This document shows positions 24,138 to 33,258 of a stretch of 64,000 bases of DNA, in pieces. The notes below the pieces were generated by a model, which worked only from the letters and a program-made list of their open reading frames with translations, was not told where the DNA came from and did not search any database. Location of the stretch: contig NZ_CP046453.1 of the NCBI RefSeq assembly GCF_009734405.1, positions 1,922,001 to 1,986,000 on the forward strand, read 5' to 3'. Made by a program: the position numbers and the translations under genes. Positions within the stretch are counted from its first letter, which is position 1; each line of letters opens with the position of its first letter. Source of the DNA: Corynebacterium comes. Its GTDB lineage: Bacteria > Actinomycetota > Actinomycetes > Mycobacteriales > Mycobacteriaceae.

Positions 24138-24563
24138 ATGGCCGAGAACATCCCTACCCTGACCGCCGTGCGCACCGGCCCCTGGACCTTCACCGTGGAC
24201 AACGGCCGCGGTGCCACAGTGCAGATCGGCATGTCAGGAGCACCCGACTCCTTCTCCCCCGTCGAACTGCTGCAGGCCGCGCTGGCCGGCTGCGCGGCGC
24301 TCTCGGGCGAGGCGCAGCTGGCACACCGGCTCGGCGAGGACTTCGAGATGAGCTCCACCGTCGAGGCCACCTACAACGCCGAGAACAACCGCATCGAGGC
24401 GCTGGCCAACCGTATTGTCGCGGACATGTCGGGCCTGGACGCAGAGAAGCGGGAGAAGCTCATCGCGAGCACGGAGCGGTCCATCGCCAAGCTGTGCACG
24501 GTGAAGCGCTCCCTCGCGGAAGGCATGACAGCGACCACCGTGGTCGCCGACAAGCAGGGCTAG
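24138..24563 (+). CDS. OsmC/Ohr-family peroxidase
   Basis: A 141-residue OsmC-fold protein that reduces organic hydroperoxides through two cysteines. The peroxidatic Cys is C52 in ALAGCAALSG and the second is C120 in AKLCTVKRSL. The order and spacing match the YhfA-like branch of OsmC rather than classical Ohr. The stop codon overlaps the stop of the convergent YwiC-like gene. No recognisable OhrR site nearby. Confidence 0.88.
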   Translation: MAENIPTLTAVRTGPWTFTVDNGRGATVQIGMSGAPDSFSPVELLQAALAGCAALSGEAQLAHRLGEDFEMSSTVEATYNAENNRIEALANRIVADMSGLDAEKREKLIASTERSIAKLCTVKRSLAEGMTATTVVADKQG

Positions 24564-25441
24564 AGCAACGTCGCCAGCACGCCGGCGCAGGCGACCAGCA
24601 GCACCGGCACTTCTGCCATACCGAGGCGCCGGGCGTTCCAGTCGGCGCCGCCCCGGGAGGCGACGGGGACGTAGACGGCGCGGAAGAGTGCGAGCAGCGC
24701 GGTGGCCACCATGAGGACGCCGGCGGCCCAGCCGACGGGCGCGAGCAGCACCAGACCCAGGACGAAGAGCACCGCGAGAACGTGGTAGATGATGGATCCG
24801 GTGAGGTAGCGGGGGTTGTTGCGCTCGCGGATCATGGATTTGACGAAGGGGATCGTCCCGGAGAAGTACGCCGCGAGGAAGAGCATGCCGGTCCAGGCCA
24901 CAACGCCGACGGAACCGGCGCCGGACCCCGAACCGACCCCCACCAGCGCCGGGTACAGCAGCGCGGAGGCGATGGTGGTGGAGACTCCGGAGAGCGTGGA
25001 GCGTGACCTCCCGGCGACCGTCTCCCCCACAGCGACAATGACCAGCGGGGCGAAGGGCAGCGCCCACCACAGCAGCTGCGGCTGAGCCAGCAGCGCCACC
25101 GCGATGCCCGCCAGGGACACCGCACCGTACACGTAGACCGGCCGGAGATACCTGGCCCGCCGTTGCGGGTTGCGTGCCTTGACCGCCAGGCCGAAGGCGA
25201 AGAACGCGAAGTAGCCGAAGAACCACGCGACCAGCACCGCGAGGAAGACCAGCAGCGACAATGCAGAACCATCGGAACGTACCCACGCGACCAGCCCGGC
25301 GATCAGCCCCAGGACGGCAGGGCTGATGAGCATCGCCCACGCGCCGTGCTGGTTGGGCACCCACGGGGAGATTCCTCTTCTGCGACGCGCCTTCCCTGCC
25401 GGGGCCTTCTGCTTCGTTGGAATCTTCGTCGGGTTCGCCAT
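24560..25441 (-). CDS. YwiC-like integral membrane protein
   Basis: A 293-residue protein with about eight hydrophobic segments. The N-terminal basic stretch (KARRRRG) is followed by WVPNQHGAWAMLISPAVLGL, the signature of the YwiC-like family (PF14256). Function is unknown; in Bacillus the homologue lies near nitrate/respiration genes. ATG 25441 is used; a GTG two codons upstream (25447) is also possible. It overlaps the OsmC gene tail to tail. Confidence 0.88.
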   Translation of the reverse strand: MANPTKIPTKQKAPAGKARRRRGISPWVPNQHGAWAMLISPAVLGLIAGLVAWVRSDGSALSLLVFLAVLVAWFFGYFAFFAFGLAVKARNPQRRARYLRPVYVYGAVSLAGIAVALLAQPQLLWWALPFAPLVIVAVGETVAGRSRSTLSGVSTTIASALLYPALVGVGSGSGAGSVGVVAWTGMLFLAAYFSGTIPFVKSMIRERNNPRYLTGSIIYHVLAVLFVLGLVLLAPVGWAAGVLMVATALLALFRAVYVPVASRGGADWNARRLGMAEVPVLLVACAGVLATLL

Positions 25442-25481
25442 GCGCACAACCCTACATCAATCGAAAGTTGGATACAGACCC

Positions 25482-26711
25482 TCAACTTTCCACGGACACC
25501 GTTCCATCAGGGGCCACCGAGACCTCCGCCGCCCAGGCCGCGGCCAGGTTGAGTCGTTGCCAGGATCCGGCGGGGCCGGGGTGGTCAAGCGCGTGGCCGG
25601 AGCGCAGCGCGGTCTGGCGCAGGACCTCCGCACGCTGCCCATACGTCAGCCCCGGGTGGTGCGAGAGCAGGAGGTCAGGGGCGGCCGGCGGGACGATCAT
25701 CGGAACGCCGGCCTCCCCCACCGGCGGCAGCCCGAATGTCATGTACCCCGTGTACTGCTCCACCGCCGCCTCCGCGCTCTGCGCAGGGACGAGCTCCGCG
25801 ACGGGTCGCCCCGTGCGCCACTCCAGCTCGGCGCGCAGCTCCGCGGCGGCCTGCTGCAGGGCGTCGCGCATCTTGGGATCATTCCACCGGTCGGCGGCCG
25901 CGGCTGTGCCCGTCATGCGTCCTCCGACCACGTCGAGCGGGAAGTGCACGCCCATGACCACGCGGTGGTAGCCGGAGTCGGCGCCCCGCGCGAGGATCTG
26001 GGGTCCGAGCTCCGGAAGCATGAGACCCAGCAGGGTGGACACCCACACCGCCTGATTGGCGTGCCCGGAGGGGAAGGACCGGCTCTCCCCCGCCGCCTCG
26101 TAAAACTGGTACCCCGGAAGGTCATGACGCACCACCGACCCCGGCGCGACCTCGAAAGGACGCGGGTAGCCGTGGAGCATCTTGTCGAAGACCAGGGAGC
26201 TGGCCAGGCCCCCGGCGCGGGCGGAGTAGCCATTGCCCAGCAGAAACTCGGTCTTGGGCAGGCGGTTCTCGGCGAGCGCCTCGCGCATGGCCCCGCCGAG
26301 CTCATCGCCGAGGGCGTCGGAGAACGCGAACAGAAGGCCCTCCGAATCGGCCGCCGAATCCTGCTGCGCCCGAGCAATCAACTCCGGGGTGGCGGAATTG
26401 TTCGCTGCGAGGGTGAACTCGAGGTTGCGTGCCATCAGCTCCTCGTTGCCACGCAGCGAAGCGAACTGTGATGTCACGTCGTAGTAGGTGATCAGCCCAT
26501 GGGAGGAGACATCCGAGACGTAGCCGACCAGGTAGTCGGGGGTGAACGGCACAGGCAGCGGGGCCCCGTCATGGAGCACGGGGGCACTACCAAGCGAGGA
26601 CCCTGCCACCTGCAGCTGCGGCACCCCGAACGGCCCCGCGTCGGCAGCAGGGGCATCAGGCAGAACCAGGGCGGCGACCAGCGCCGGCACCCAGAGACGG
26701 GATGTTTTCAC
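25482..26711 (-). CDS. Secreted PAP2-family acid phosphatase
   Basis: A 409-residue protein starting at GTG 26711 with a signal peptide (VKTSRLWVPALVAALVLP then DAPAADA). The phosphatidic-acid-phosphatase type 2 triad is visible in SRSFPSGHANQAVW and RGADSGYHRVVMGVHFPLD (second His and Asp of the SRxxxxxHxxxD-type motif). It is larger than typical PAP2 enzymes and resembles bacterial class A acid phosphatases; it should dephosphorylate organic phosphates outside the membrane. A small gene ends 16 bases upstream, probably in the same transcript. Confidence 0.87.
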   Translation of the reverse strand: MKTSRLWVPALVAALVLPDAPAADAGPFGVPQLQVAGSSLGSAPVLHDGAPLPVPFTPDYLVGYVSDVSSHGLITYYDVTSQFASLRGNEELMARNLEFTLAANNSATPELIARAQQDSAADSEGLLFAFSDALGDELGGAMREALAENRLPKTEFLLGNGYSARAGGLASSLVFDKMLHGYPRPFEVAPGSVVRHDLPGYQFYEAAGESRSFPSGHANQAVWVSTLLGLMLPELGPQILARGADSGYHRVVMGVHFPLDVVGGRMTGTAAAADRWNDPKMRDALQQAAAELRAELEWRTGRPVAELVPAQSAEAAVEQYTGYMTFGLPPVGEAGVPMIVPPAAPDLLLSHHPGLTYGQRAEVLRQTALRSGHALDHPGPAGSWQRLNLAAAWAAEVSVAPDGTVSVES

Positions 26712-26727
26712 GTGCTCAAGATACCGC

Positions 26728-26886
26728 TCAGGTGGCGTCCGGACCGGCCGGCCCACCCACCGACCCGTACCAGCGGGCGGCCTCCCCGGCGACGTCGATG
26801 TCCCCGAGGTGGGCGTAGATGAGGGCGGTGAGCGCGAGGGTGGCTGAGGCCCGTCCGGTCAGACGTCCCGCGAATTCACCGTTCAC
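26728..26886 (-). CDS. 52-residue hypothetical protein
   Basis: GTG 26886 has an excellent GGGAGG site five bases upstream. The product begins VNGEFAGRLTGRASATLALT, continues ALIYAHLGDIDVAGEAARWY, and ends in a Gly/Pro tail. It is weakly hydrophobic and may be membrane-associated. No family known; it precedes the phosphatase gene by 16 bases. Confidence 0.55.
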   Translation of the reverse strand: MNGEFAGRLTGRASATLALTALIYAHLGDIDVAGEAARWYGSVGGPAGPDAT

Positions 26887-26993
26887 CGCCACCTCCCTGT
26901 TTGAATTCTTGATAGTACGAAACTAACGCATTCCCTGGCCAGTGTCCCGCGAAAGACGGCATTGATTCACCCGGCACGCATAGGCTGGAGGCC

Positions 26994-28835
26994 ATGAGTA
27001 CGCCGACCCACACCCCGTTGGAGAAGTACGCCCTGTTATCCGACATGCGCACCGCAGCGCTGGTCTCGGAGGAGGGCAGCATCGACTGGTTGTGCGTGCC
27101 GCGCTTCGATTCCCAGGCGGTGTTCACCGCCCTGCTCGGCACCAAGGAACACGGACACTGGCTCATCGACGCCCCCGGCGGCCATGTCTCCGTCCGCTGC
27201 TACCTCGGTGACTCCTTCGTCCTCGAGACCACGTGGACCACCCCGACGGGCACCGCCACCGTCACGGACTTCATGCCCATCGACACCGACACCCGGCAGT
27301 ACCAGCACACCGACCTGGTCCGCCTGGTCCGGTGCGTAGAAGGCGAGGTGGACATCCGCACCGTCCTGCGGCTGCGTTTCGACTACGGCCGGGCCACCCC
27401 CTTCTACCGCTACCGGGTCTTCGACGCAGAGAACAACATCTCCGAGCTCCTGTCCGTCGCCGGCCCCGACTCGGTCCACCTGCTCGGGCCGTACCTGACC
27501 CTCAACGAGGACACCAACTCCCACCTCGGGGAATTCACCCTCCGGGAGGGCGAGCAGCTGGAGTGGGTGCTCAGCTGGTTCCCCTCCCACCTGGAGGTCC
27601 CGGCCTCCCCCGACTACTCCAGGGCCCGCGAGATCACCCAGCGCACGTGGGAGAACTGGGCGGCGGGCTCCACCTACAACGGCGACTACCCGAAGGCGGT
27701 CCGCCGTTCCCTGCTGGTGCTCAAGGCGCTGACCGACTCGCAGACCGGCGGCATCGTCGCCGCCCCCACCACGTCTTTGCCCGAGGAGTTCGGCGGCGAG
27801 CGCAACTGGGACTACCGCTACGTGTGGCTGCGCGACTCCGCCTGGACCATCGAGGTGCTCGTCGAGTCCGGTTTCACCGCCCGCGCCAACAACTGGCGCC
27901 ACTGGCTCCTGCGCGCCATCGCCGGCGACTCGAAGCAGCTGCGCATCATGTACGGCCTCGGCGGCGAGCGGCACCTGCCCGAGTTCGAGCTCGACCATTT
28001 GCCCGGTTATGAAGGTTCCCGCCCGGTGCGCATCGGCAACGGAGCGGCCGAGCAGTACCAGGCCGATGTCGTCGGCGAGGTCATGATCGCGATGGAGACC
28101 CTGCGCATCGCGGGTATCGATGACGACGAGTTCTCCTGGGACCTGCAGAAGTCCATCCTCGCCTTTCAGGAGCACATGTTCGACGTCAAGGACCACGGCA
28201 TCTGGGAGATGCGCAGCGAACCCGCCTACTTCACCCACGGCCGCGCGATGATGTGGGCCGCCTTCGACCGCGGCGTCAAGGCCGTGGAGAACCACGGTCT
28301 GGCCGGCCCCGTCGAACGCTGGCGGGAGCTTCGCGACGCCCTGCGCGAGGAGATCCTCACCCACGGCTGGAACGAGGATCTGCAGTCCTTCACCCAGACC
28401 TACGGCAGCACGACCGTCGACGCCTCCCTGCTCCAGCTCGCCCAGATCGGCTTTCTCCCCTACACCGACCCCCGCGTGCTCGCCACCGTGCAACGCATCG
28501 AGGAAGAGCTTCTCGACGCCCACGGTTTCCTCCACCGCTACCCCGCCGGCACCGGCGTCGACGGCATCGCCGGCCGCGAATACCCCTTCCTCCTGTGCTC
28601 CTTCTGGCTCATCGAGCAGTACGCCCACTCCGGACGCCTCGACGAGGCCCGCGCCATGATGGAGAAGGTCCTAGCAGTCTCCTCCGACCTGGGCCTGCTC
28701 GCCGAGGAATACTCCCCCGAGCACCAACGACTGGCCGGCAACTTTCCCCAGGCCTTCTCCCACCTGGGCCTGATCCGCGCCGCCGCGGCCATCAGCCACC
28801 CGGAGACGACGATCGACCCGGAGGCCTCACGGTAG
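26994..28835 (+). CDS. Glycoside hydrolase family 15 (trehalase-like)
   Basis: A 613-residue GH15 protein, close in length and motifs to the actinobacterial GH15 trehalases and glucoamylase-like proteins. Features: N-terminal beta-sandwich with LVSEEGSIDWLCVPRFDS, and the (alpha/alpha)6 domain with RNWDYRYVWLRDSAWTIEVL (general acid side) and LAEEYSPEHQRLAGNFPQAF (second catalytic Glu). It probably hydrolyses trehalose to glucose in the cytoplasm; corynebacteria make much trehalose for mycolate transfer. No signal peptide. Confidence 0.9.
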   Translation: MSTPTHTPLEKYALLSDMRTAALVSEEGSIDWLCVPRFDSQAVFTALLGTKEHGHWLIDAPGGHVSVRCYLGDSFVLETTWTTPTGTATVTDFMPIDTDTRQYQHTDLVRLVRCVEGEVDIRTVLRLRFDYGRATPFYRYRVFDAENNISELLSVAGPDSVHLLGPYLTLNEDTNSHLGEFTLREGEQLEWVLSWFPSHLEVPASPDYSRAREITQRTWENWAAGSTYNGDYPKAVRRSLLVLKALTDSQTGGIVAAPTTSLPEEFGGERNWDYRYVWLRDSAWTIEVLVESGFTARANNWRHWLLRAIAGDSKQLRIMYGLGGERHLPEFELDHLPGYEGSRPVRIGNGAAEQYQADVVGEVMIAMETLRIAGIDDDEFSWDLQKSILAFQEHMFDVKDHGIWEMRSEPAYFTHGRAMMWAAFDRGVKAVENHGLAGPVERWRELRDALREEILTHGWNEDLQSFTQTYGSTTVDASLLQLAQIGFLPYTDPRVLATVQRIEEELLDAHGFLHRYPAGTGVDGIAGREYPFLLCSFWLIEQYAHSGRLDEARAMMEKVLAVSSDLGLLAEEYSPEHQRLAGNFPQAFSHLGLIRAAAAISHPETTIDPEASR

Positions 28836-28885
28836 GCTGACCCCAGTACTTTTGCACGCAACTTCTTTGAGGAGCAGTACCCCAC

Positions 28886-29128
28886 ATGATCCAGTTGGTC
28901 ATCGGAGCCGCCGCAGGCTACGTCCTGGGCACCAGAGCCGGACGCCGCCGATTCGAGCAGATCAAGAAGGGCTACGAAACCGCAGTCAACTCCCCCGCGG
29001 CCAAAACCGCGGTCAACGCCACCCGCAAGGCCATCGCCGACCGCCTGGACCCCCAGCCCCGGATGAAGGAAGTGAAGAACCTCAAGCGGGAGGACGGGTC
29101 TGAGGTGCTGGAGCCGGATCGGGACTAG
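28886..29128 (+). CDS. Small membrane-anchored protein (YtxH-like)
   Basis: An 80-residue protein with TTTGAGGAGCAG upstream. The N-terminal hydrophobic segment MIQLVIGAAAGYVLGTRAGR carries the AGYVLGTRAGRRR motif common to small actinobacterial envelope proteins, followed by an amphipathic helix (FEQIKKGYETAVNSPAAKTA) as in YtxH-like proteins. Function unknown. It lies 50 bases after the GH15 gene and may share its transcript. Confidence 0.75.
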   Translation: MIQLVIGAAAGYVLGTRAGRRRFEQIKKGYETAVNSPAAKTAVNATRKAIADRLDPQPRMKEVKNLKREDGSEVLEPDRD

Positions 29129-29130
29129 AT

Positions 29131-29826
29131 TCAGCAGGGGTTGGTGAGCCAGAACTTGATGAAGCCGCCGATTTCATGGAGTACTTGATCTTTGACTATT
29201 TTCTTTTGGATATAGTCCCGGTAAATAACCGTCGCATCCAAATTCGTGCATTGCTCAAACATTGTGCTCACCCTACGGGCGTGCGTTCGATTGGTCACTA
29301 CAGTTGCAGTGGTCCAACCTTGGGCTTCCGCCAACCTCCCCATTGTCAGGGCTTCCCCGGTCGTTGTGACAGGCTCGGGTCTGAGACACCAAGTGTCGAG
29401 GGCGTTCTCAGGCCTGTCGGCCCCTCGGCAATGCGCTGACCCAACCTTATCCTTGGTACCCAGCGGGTTGGAGACGACGTAACTCTGCGAGATTCCTTCC
29501 TCGATCAATTGCGCACCCAATTGGTGTCTGCCGTCCGAGTAGCCAGCGATGACCATAACCGCATCGCTGGCACCTAAGGTTCCCTGGGGCGGGAAAAGCA
29601 ACCAAGCCGGAACCCCGAGCATGACGGACAGCAGCGCGAGGGTCGCGGCTACAATCCGTTTCTGTACCCGTCGCCGCTGCCGGGCAGCTGGCCCTCTTTC
29701 CACATACACACGGTTCAGTGTATGCGGTAAACGAGGCAGACCCAGAAGACGACCTACGAATGCCCTAAATTCACATGGTTGTCGCACAACCCAGACGCTT
29801 CCGACCTCCGCTGGACTCCCGTGCAT
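29131..29826 (-). CDS. YdcF/SanA-like DUF218 protein
   Basis: A protein of up to 231 residues with a basic N-terminus, one membrane helix (IVAATLALLSVMLGVPAWLL) and an extracytoplasmic DUF218 domain (DAVMVIAGYSDGRHQLGAQL; TTTGEALTMGRLAEAQGW; VVTNRTHARRVSTMF). DUF218 proteins (SanA, ElyC, YdcF) act in envelope assembly by unknown chemistry. It ends 3 bases from the convergent small gene. The start is uncertain: the first 40 residues have no ribosome site and may be untranslated. Confidence 0.75.
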   Translation of the reverse strand: MHGSPAEVGSVWVVRQPCEFRAFVGRLLGLPRLPHTLNRVYVERGPAARQRRRVQKRIVAATLALLSVMLGVPAWLLFPPQGTLGASDAVMVIAGYSDGRHQLGAQLIEEGISQSYVVSNPLGTKDKVGSAHCRGADRPENALDTWCLRPEPVTTTGEALTMGRLAEAQGWTTATVVTNRTHARRVSTMFEQCTNLDATVIYRDYIQKKIVKDQVLHEIGGFIKFWLTNPC

Positions 29827-29933
29827 CCCGTAACGTACCGATTGGCACAGGGTTGCAGGTTCTCGGTCGATCGGGGGCCCTTGTGGGCTAGGGGATCTGG
29901 GGATCGTGTCTCATCATGAGCAAGGAGGTTGGA

Positions 29934-30035
29934 GTGACCAAGGCGCGAGGCGACAGGGTTTCGGAGCTGAGATACTTCAAATCCGCAGGAGTCTTAATTA
30001 TTCTTGCCCCTCTATCTGTGGGCGAAAAAACTTAA
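29934..30035 (+). CDS. Possible 33-residue peptide
   Basis: GTG 29934 follows AAGGAGG at ideal distance. The short product (VTKARGDRVSELRYFKSAGV then LIILAPLSVGEKT) has a basic N-terminus and a short hydrophobic end, like a truncated membrane protein. It may be the remaining start of a gene lost at the edge of the glycan locus, or a leader peptide. The rest of 29827-30244 shows no gene. Confidence 0.35.
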   Translation: MTKARGDRVSELRYFKSAGVLIILAPLSVGEKT

Positions 30036-30244
30036 AACATGCAAAAAGCCCCGACACCGGTATTGTAAAAAAGCGGTTCGTGACACTTTTGTTCAAAAAA
30101 GGCTCGACCCAGTCATGAGGATTCGCTATGAAAGCACCCTGTGCAGGAAAGCATCATCAATGCATCGCTATCTCCGTGAGGTCAGCGTTACCGATGGGGA
30201 AAATCTTCATGTCTCACTTCCGAGCCATCGATTCTAGGAGACAA

Positions 30245-31528
30245 ATGAGCACACACAGAATCTCAGACGCGCATATAGCGGTAATCGGGCTTGGTTATGT
30301 GGGTTTGCCGCTCGCGGCTGCGTTCGGTCAGCATCTTCCTGTGGTCGGCTATGACATCAACGAGTCCAGGATCGAAGAGCTCAAGCGCGGTTGCGATCGG
30401 ACCCTGGAAGTGTCCGAAGACGAGCTTTCCGGGGCCACCAAGCTCGAGCTCACTGCGGACCCTGAGGAACTCAGGAAGGCGAACGTCTATATCGTGACCA
30501 CTCCCACGCCGATCGACGAGCACAAGAGTCCGGATCTGGGAGCTATTCGTGCTGCTAGCCGAACCCTCGCGGCAACGTTGTCGCTCGGGGATGTGGTTAT
30601 CTACGAGTCGACGGTCTACCCCGGTGTCACTGAAGAAGTGTGCGTTCCGTTACTCGAAGAGGTCAGTGGGCTGAAGTACAACAAGGAGTTCTTCGCTGGC
30701 TACAGCCCTGAACGCATCAACCCCGGCGACAAGGTTCACCGAGTAACCAACATCGTGAAGGTGACCTCAGGTTCCACCCCGAAAATCGCGGAGTATGTTG
30801 ATGATCTCTACCGAATTATTGTCTCCGTGGGGACCCATTCGGCACCGAGCATCAAGGTCGCCGAGGCTGCGAAGGTCATTGAGAACACTCAGCGGGATGT
30901 CAACATCGCGTTGATGAATGAGCTCGCGGTGATCTTCAACAAGATGGGCATCGACACCCAGGATGTACTTGAGGCAGCGGGAACGAAATGGAATTTCCTT
31001 CCCTTCCGACCAGGGCTGGTGGGCGGGCACTGCATTGGTGTTGACCCCTATTACCTGACGTACAAGGCTCAGGCCGTGGGGCACCACCCGGAGATCATTC
31101 TGGCGGGTCGTCGTCTCAACGACTCGATGGGCCAGTACATCGCCAGCCAGTTGGTCAAGGCGATGCTGCGCAAAGCCCCGAAGCTAGAGGGCGCTCGGAT
31201 TCTCGTCATGGGCCTGACCTTCAAGGAGAATACCCCGGATATCCGCAACACCCGTGTGGTAGACGTGGTGCGAGAGCTAGAAGACTACGGGCTCATGGTC
31301 GAGGTCTACGATCCGTGGGCCGACCCCGAGGAGGTCACCCGTGAGTACGGGATCACCATGGTTGATGAGCCGGTCTCCGGAGCCTATGACGCGATTGTTG
31401 TCGCTGTCGCCCACAATGAGTTCGTCGACATGGGCCCAGAGACGATCCGGTCCTACGGGAAGCCGGTCTGCACTCTCTACGACCTGAAAAATGTGCTCCC
31501 CAAGGATGCTGCCCAGCTACGTCTGTAA
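30245..31528 (+). CDS. Nucleotide-sugar dehydrogenase (UDP-HexNAc type)
   Basis: A 427-residue dehydrogenase starting at ATG 30245 (TAGGAGAC site). The NAD-binding motif is [13 protein letters not shown], the catalytic Cys is in [20 protein letters not shown], and the UDP-binding C-terminal domain includes [15 protein letters not shown]. The sequence follows the WbpA/TviB/WecC branch, which oxidises UDP-N-acetylhexosamines to uronic acids, rather than UDP-glucose dehydrogenase. Together with the following epimerase it should supply UDP-GlcNAcA/GalNAcA-type building blocks to the glycan. Confidence 0.9.
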   Translation: MSTHRISDAHIAVIGLGYVGLPLAAAFGQHLPVVGYDINESRIEELKRGCDRTLEVSEDELSGATKLELTADPEELRKANVYIVTTPTPIDEHKSPDLGAIRAASRTLAATLSLGDVVIYESTVYPGVTEEVCVPLLEEVSGLKYNKEFFAGYSPERINPGDKVHRVTNIVKVTSGSTPKIAEYVDDLYRIIVSVGTHSAPSIKVAEAAKVIENTQRDVNIALMNELAVIFNKMGIDTQDVLEAAGTKWNFLPFRPGLVGGHCIGVDPYYLTYKAQAVGHHPEIILAGRRLNDSMGQYIASQLVKAMLRKAPKLEGARILVMGLTFKENTPDIRNTRVVDVVRELEDYGLMVEVYDPWADPEEVTREYGITMVDEPVSGAYDAIVVAVAHNEFVDMGPETIRSYGKPVCTLYDLKNVLPKDAAQLRL

Positions 31529-31561
31529 AGACCACCACAAACTACAAAGAGAGCGCTTAGA

Positions 31562-32488
31562 ATGAAAATTCTTGTAACCGGCGGTGCCGGATTCATCGGT
31601 TCGAACCTGGTCAAACAGCTGCAGAAGGACGGGGTGTCCAACGTTGCCGTCATCGACGACTTCTCGACGGGTTTCAGGGAGAACCTTCACGGGCTAGATG
31701 TCGAGCTATTCGAGGGGTCGATCCTTGACCGCGACCTCCTGGGCTGTGCGGCCCGAGACACGGATGCGATCGTCCATCTCGCGGCTAGGCCCTCTGTGCC
31801 GCGTTCCATTCAGGATCCGCTGGCTTCGCATCATGCCAACGCCACCGGCACGCTGCACGTCCTGGAGGCGGCGAGAGAATCGGGTGCGCATGTGACCCTT
31901 GCTTCATCGTCTTCGGTGTACGGAGCCAACCCCACACTCCCAAAATCTGAGCAGTTGCGTCTCATGCCGATCAGTCCCTATGCGGTGAGCAAGTTGGCCA
32001 CCGAGTCCTATGCCTTGGCTTACCAGGCTGTGTACGGTCTGGAGGTGCTTCCGTTCCGGTTCTTCAACGTCTACGGGCCAGGGCAGGCAGCCGGACATGC
32101 GTATGCTGCTGTCGTCCCGGCGTTTCTCGATGCCGCGCTGAATGATCGTGCTCTCCCGATCCATGGTGACGGTCAGCAGACACGGGACTTCACCTTCGTG
32201 GAGACTGTCACCGAGACGCTCTCGATAGCCGCCCGGGAAAGGGTTAATCCCGGGGATGCTGTGAATCTGGCTTTCGGCACCCGGAGTTCCCTCCTAGATG
32301 TCGTGGCCATTATGGAAGACATCCTCGACAGCCCACTTGAAAGGGATCATCTAGAGTCTCGGGCCGGTGACGTGAAAGATTCCCAGGCCGATAACGCCAC
32401 GCTGCAGTCACTGTTCCCAAGCGTCAAGCCTGTCGAACTCCACGAGGGCATCACGAAAACCATCGATTGGTTTCGTACTGTGCGATAA
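31562..32488 (+). CDS. NAD-dependent sugar epimerase (GalE/WbpP-like)
   Basis: A 308-residue extended short-chain dehydrogenase. TGGAGFIGSN is the NAD-binding motif, ASSSSVYGANP carries the catalytic Ser/Thr region, and SPYAVSKLATE holds the YxxxK pair. It starts 33 bases after the dehydrogenase gene with a weak AAGAGAG site. Pairing with a UDP-HexNAc dehydrogenase suggests C4 epimerisation of a UDP-N-acetyl sugar or its uronic acid. Confidence 0.88.
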   Translation: MKILVTGGAGFIGSNLVKQLQKDGVSNVAVIDDFSTGFRENLHGLDVELFEGSILDRDLLGCAARDTDAIVHLAARPSVPRSIQDPLASHHANATGTLHVLEAARESGAHVTLASSSSVYGANPTLPKSEQLRLMPISPYAVSKLATESYALAYQAVYGLEVLPFRFFNVYGPGQAAGHAYAAVVPAFLDAALNDRALPIHGDGQQTRDFTFVETVTETLSIAARERVNPGDAVNLAFGTRSSLLDVVAIMEDILDSPLERDHLESRAGDVKDSQADNATLQSLFPSVKPVELHEGITKTIDWFRTVR

Positions 32489-32516
32489 ATAATGTGAAGT
32501 GTCATTGCGTTGTGTG

Positions 32517-32555
32517 GGACCCGACCCCTGGAAAGTAGACACAGAGGTCGGGTCC
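32517..32555 (+). terminator. Hairpin after the epimerase gene
   Basis: GGACCCGACC and GGTCGGGTCC form a perfect 10-bp stem with a 19-base loop, 28 bases after the stop. No T run follows. Confidence 0.65.
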
Positions 32556-33258
32556 GTTAGAGCGTTTTGCGGCGACCACGGGACGGGGCGTGACAGGGGA
32601 TCATTTCTTCATTATCCGAGGTGGTCACAGAGTTGATGGTGCCAGTGTTTACTTCGGCCACACTGGGCAAGGTGAGCAGCGTTTTTCAGGAACTCCAAGC
32701 CTCCCAAATGGCCTCCTAACCGATAAAAAGTGAGCGATCATCTTCAGAGTGCGGAAAGCCCACCAGAACGCCTCAGAATCGAACTCAGGAACGGAGACTA
32801 TTTGGGTAGTCTTGTGAATTCCCATGGGAAAGCCGCAAACAACCCTTGACAGCTTCCTCTGCGCTACGGAGCGAAACTGCGTAAGCTCTACATCGGTCAA
32901 CCCAACGACGGCTTCTTAGCCCTAGCCGTCAGCATCGGAAAAGTTGACACTGTCCTGGTAAAACGTTGGAGTGATCCTTGCTAAGTGTAAGAATAATCTG
33001 ACCGCGATATACCAGTGAAGAATGAAAGAGCATCCCACCTATACGAATGGAAGAATTTGAAAGGAACCACGTTGCGATACACGCGGGAACCAAGTGTCGT
33101 GAAATGTCAACACATAATGGTGATATACTGTCGAAGGCTGGTGAGTGAAAATAATTCATTCCGAAACACAATAAACTAGCAAGAGCGTGAAGTTCGCCGC
33201 CCTGGGTTGACGGAAAAAAATAATAAAATGAGCTGAAAGATAATAAAGGGGAAACAGG
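32556..33258. other. Gene-poor transition to low-GC DNA
   Basis: About 700 bases without a convincing gene. GC content falls sharply towards 33250, marking a junction with imported DNA. Short open frames (for example LRYGAKLRKLYIGQPNDGF around 32858) lack starts and ribosome sites and look like remnants. Confidence 0.5.

Noticed and set aside
27036..28628. Long antisense frame (530 codons) opposite the GH15 gene
   Set aside because: Same cause: a shadow of a GC-rich gene; no ribosome site, no recognisable motif.
32649..32900. 83-codon minus-strand frame in the gap after the epimerase
   Set aside because: Looked briefly like a transposase fragment, but there is no consistent similarity, no start signal and no partner fragments.
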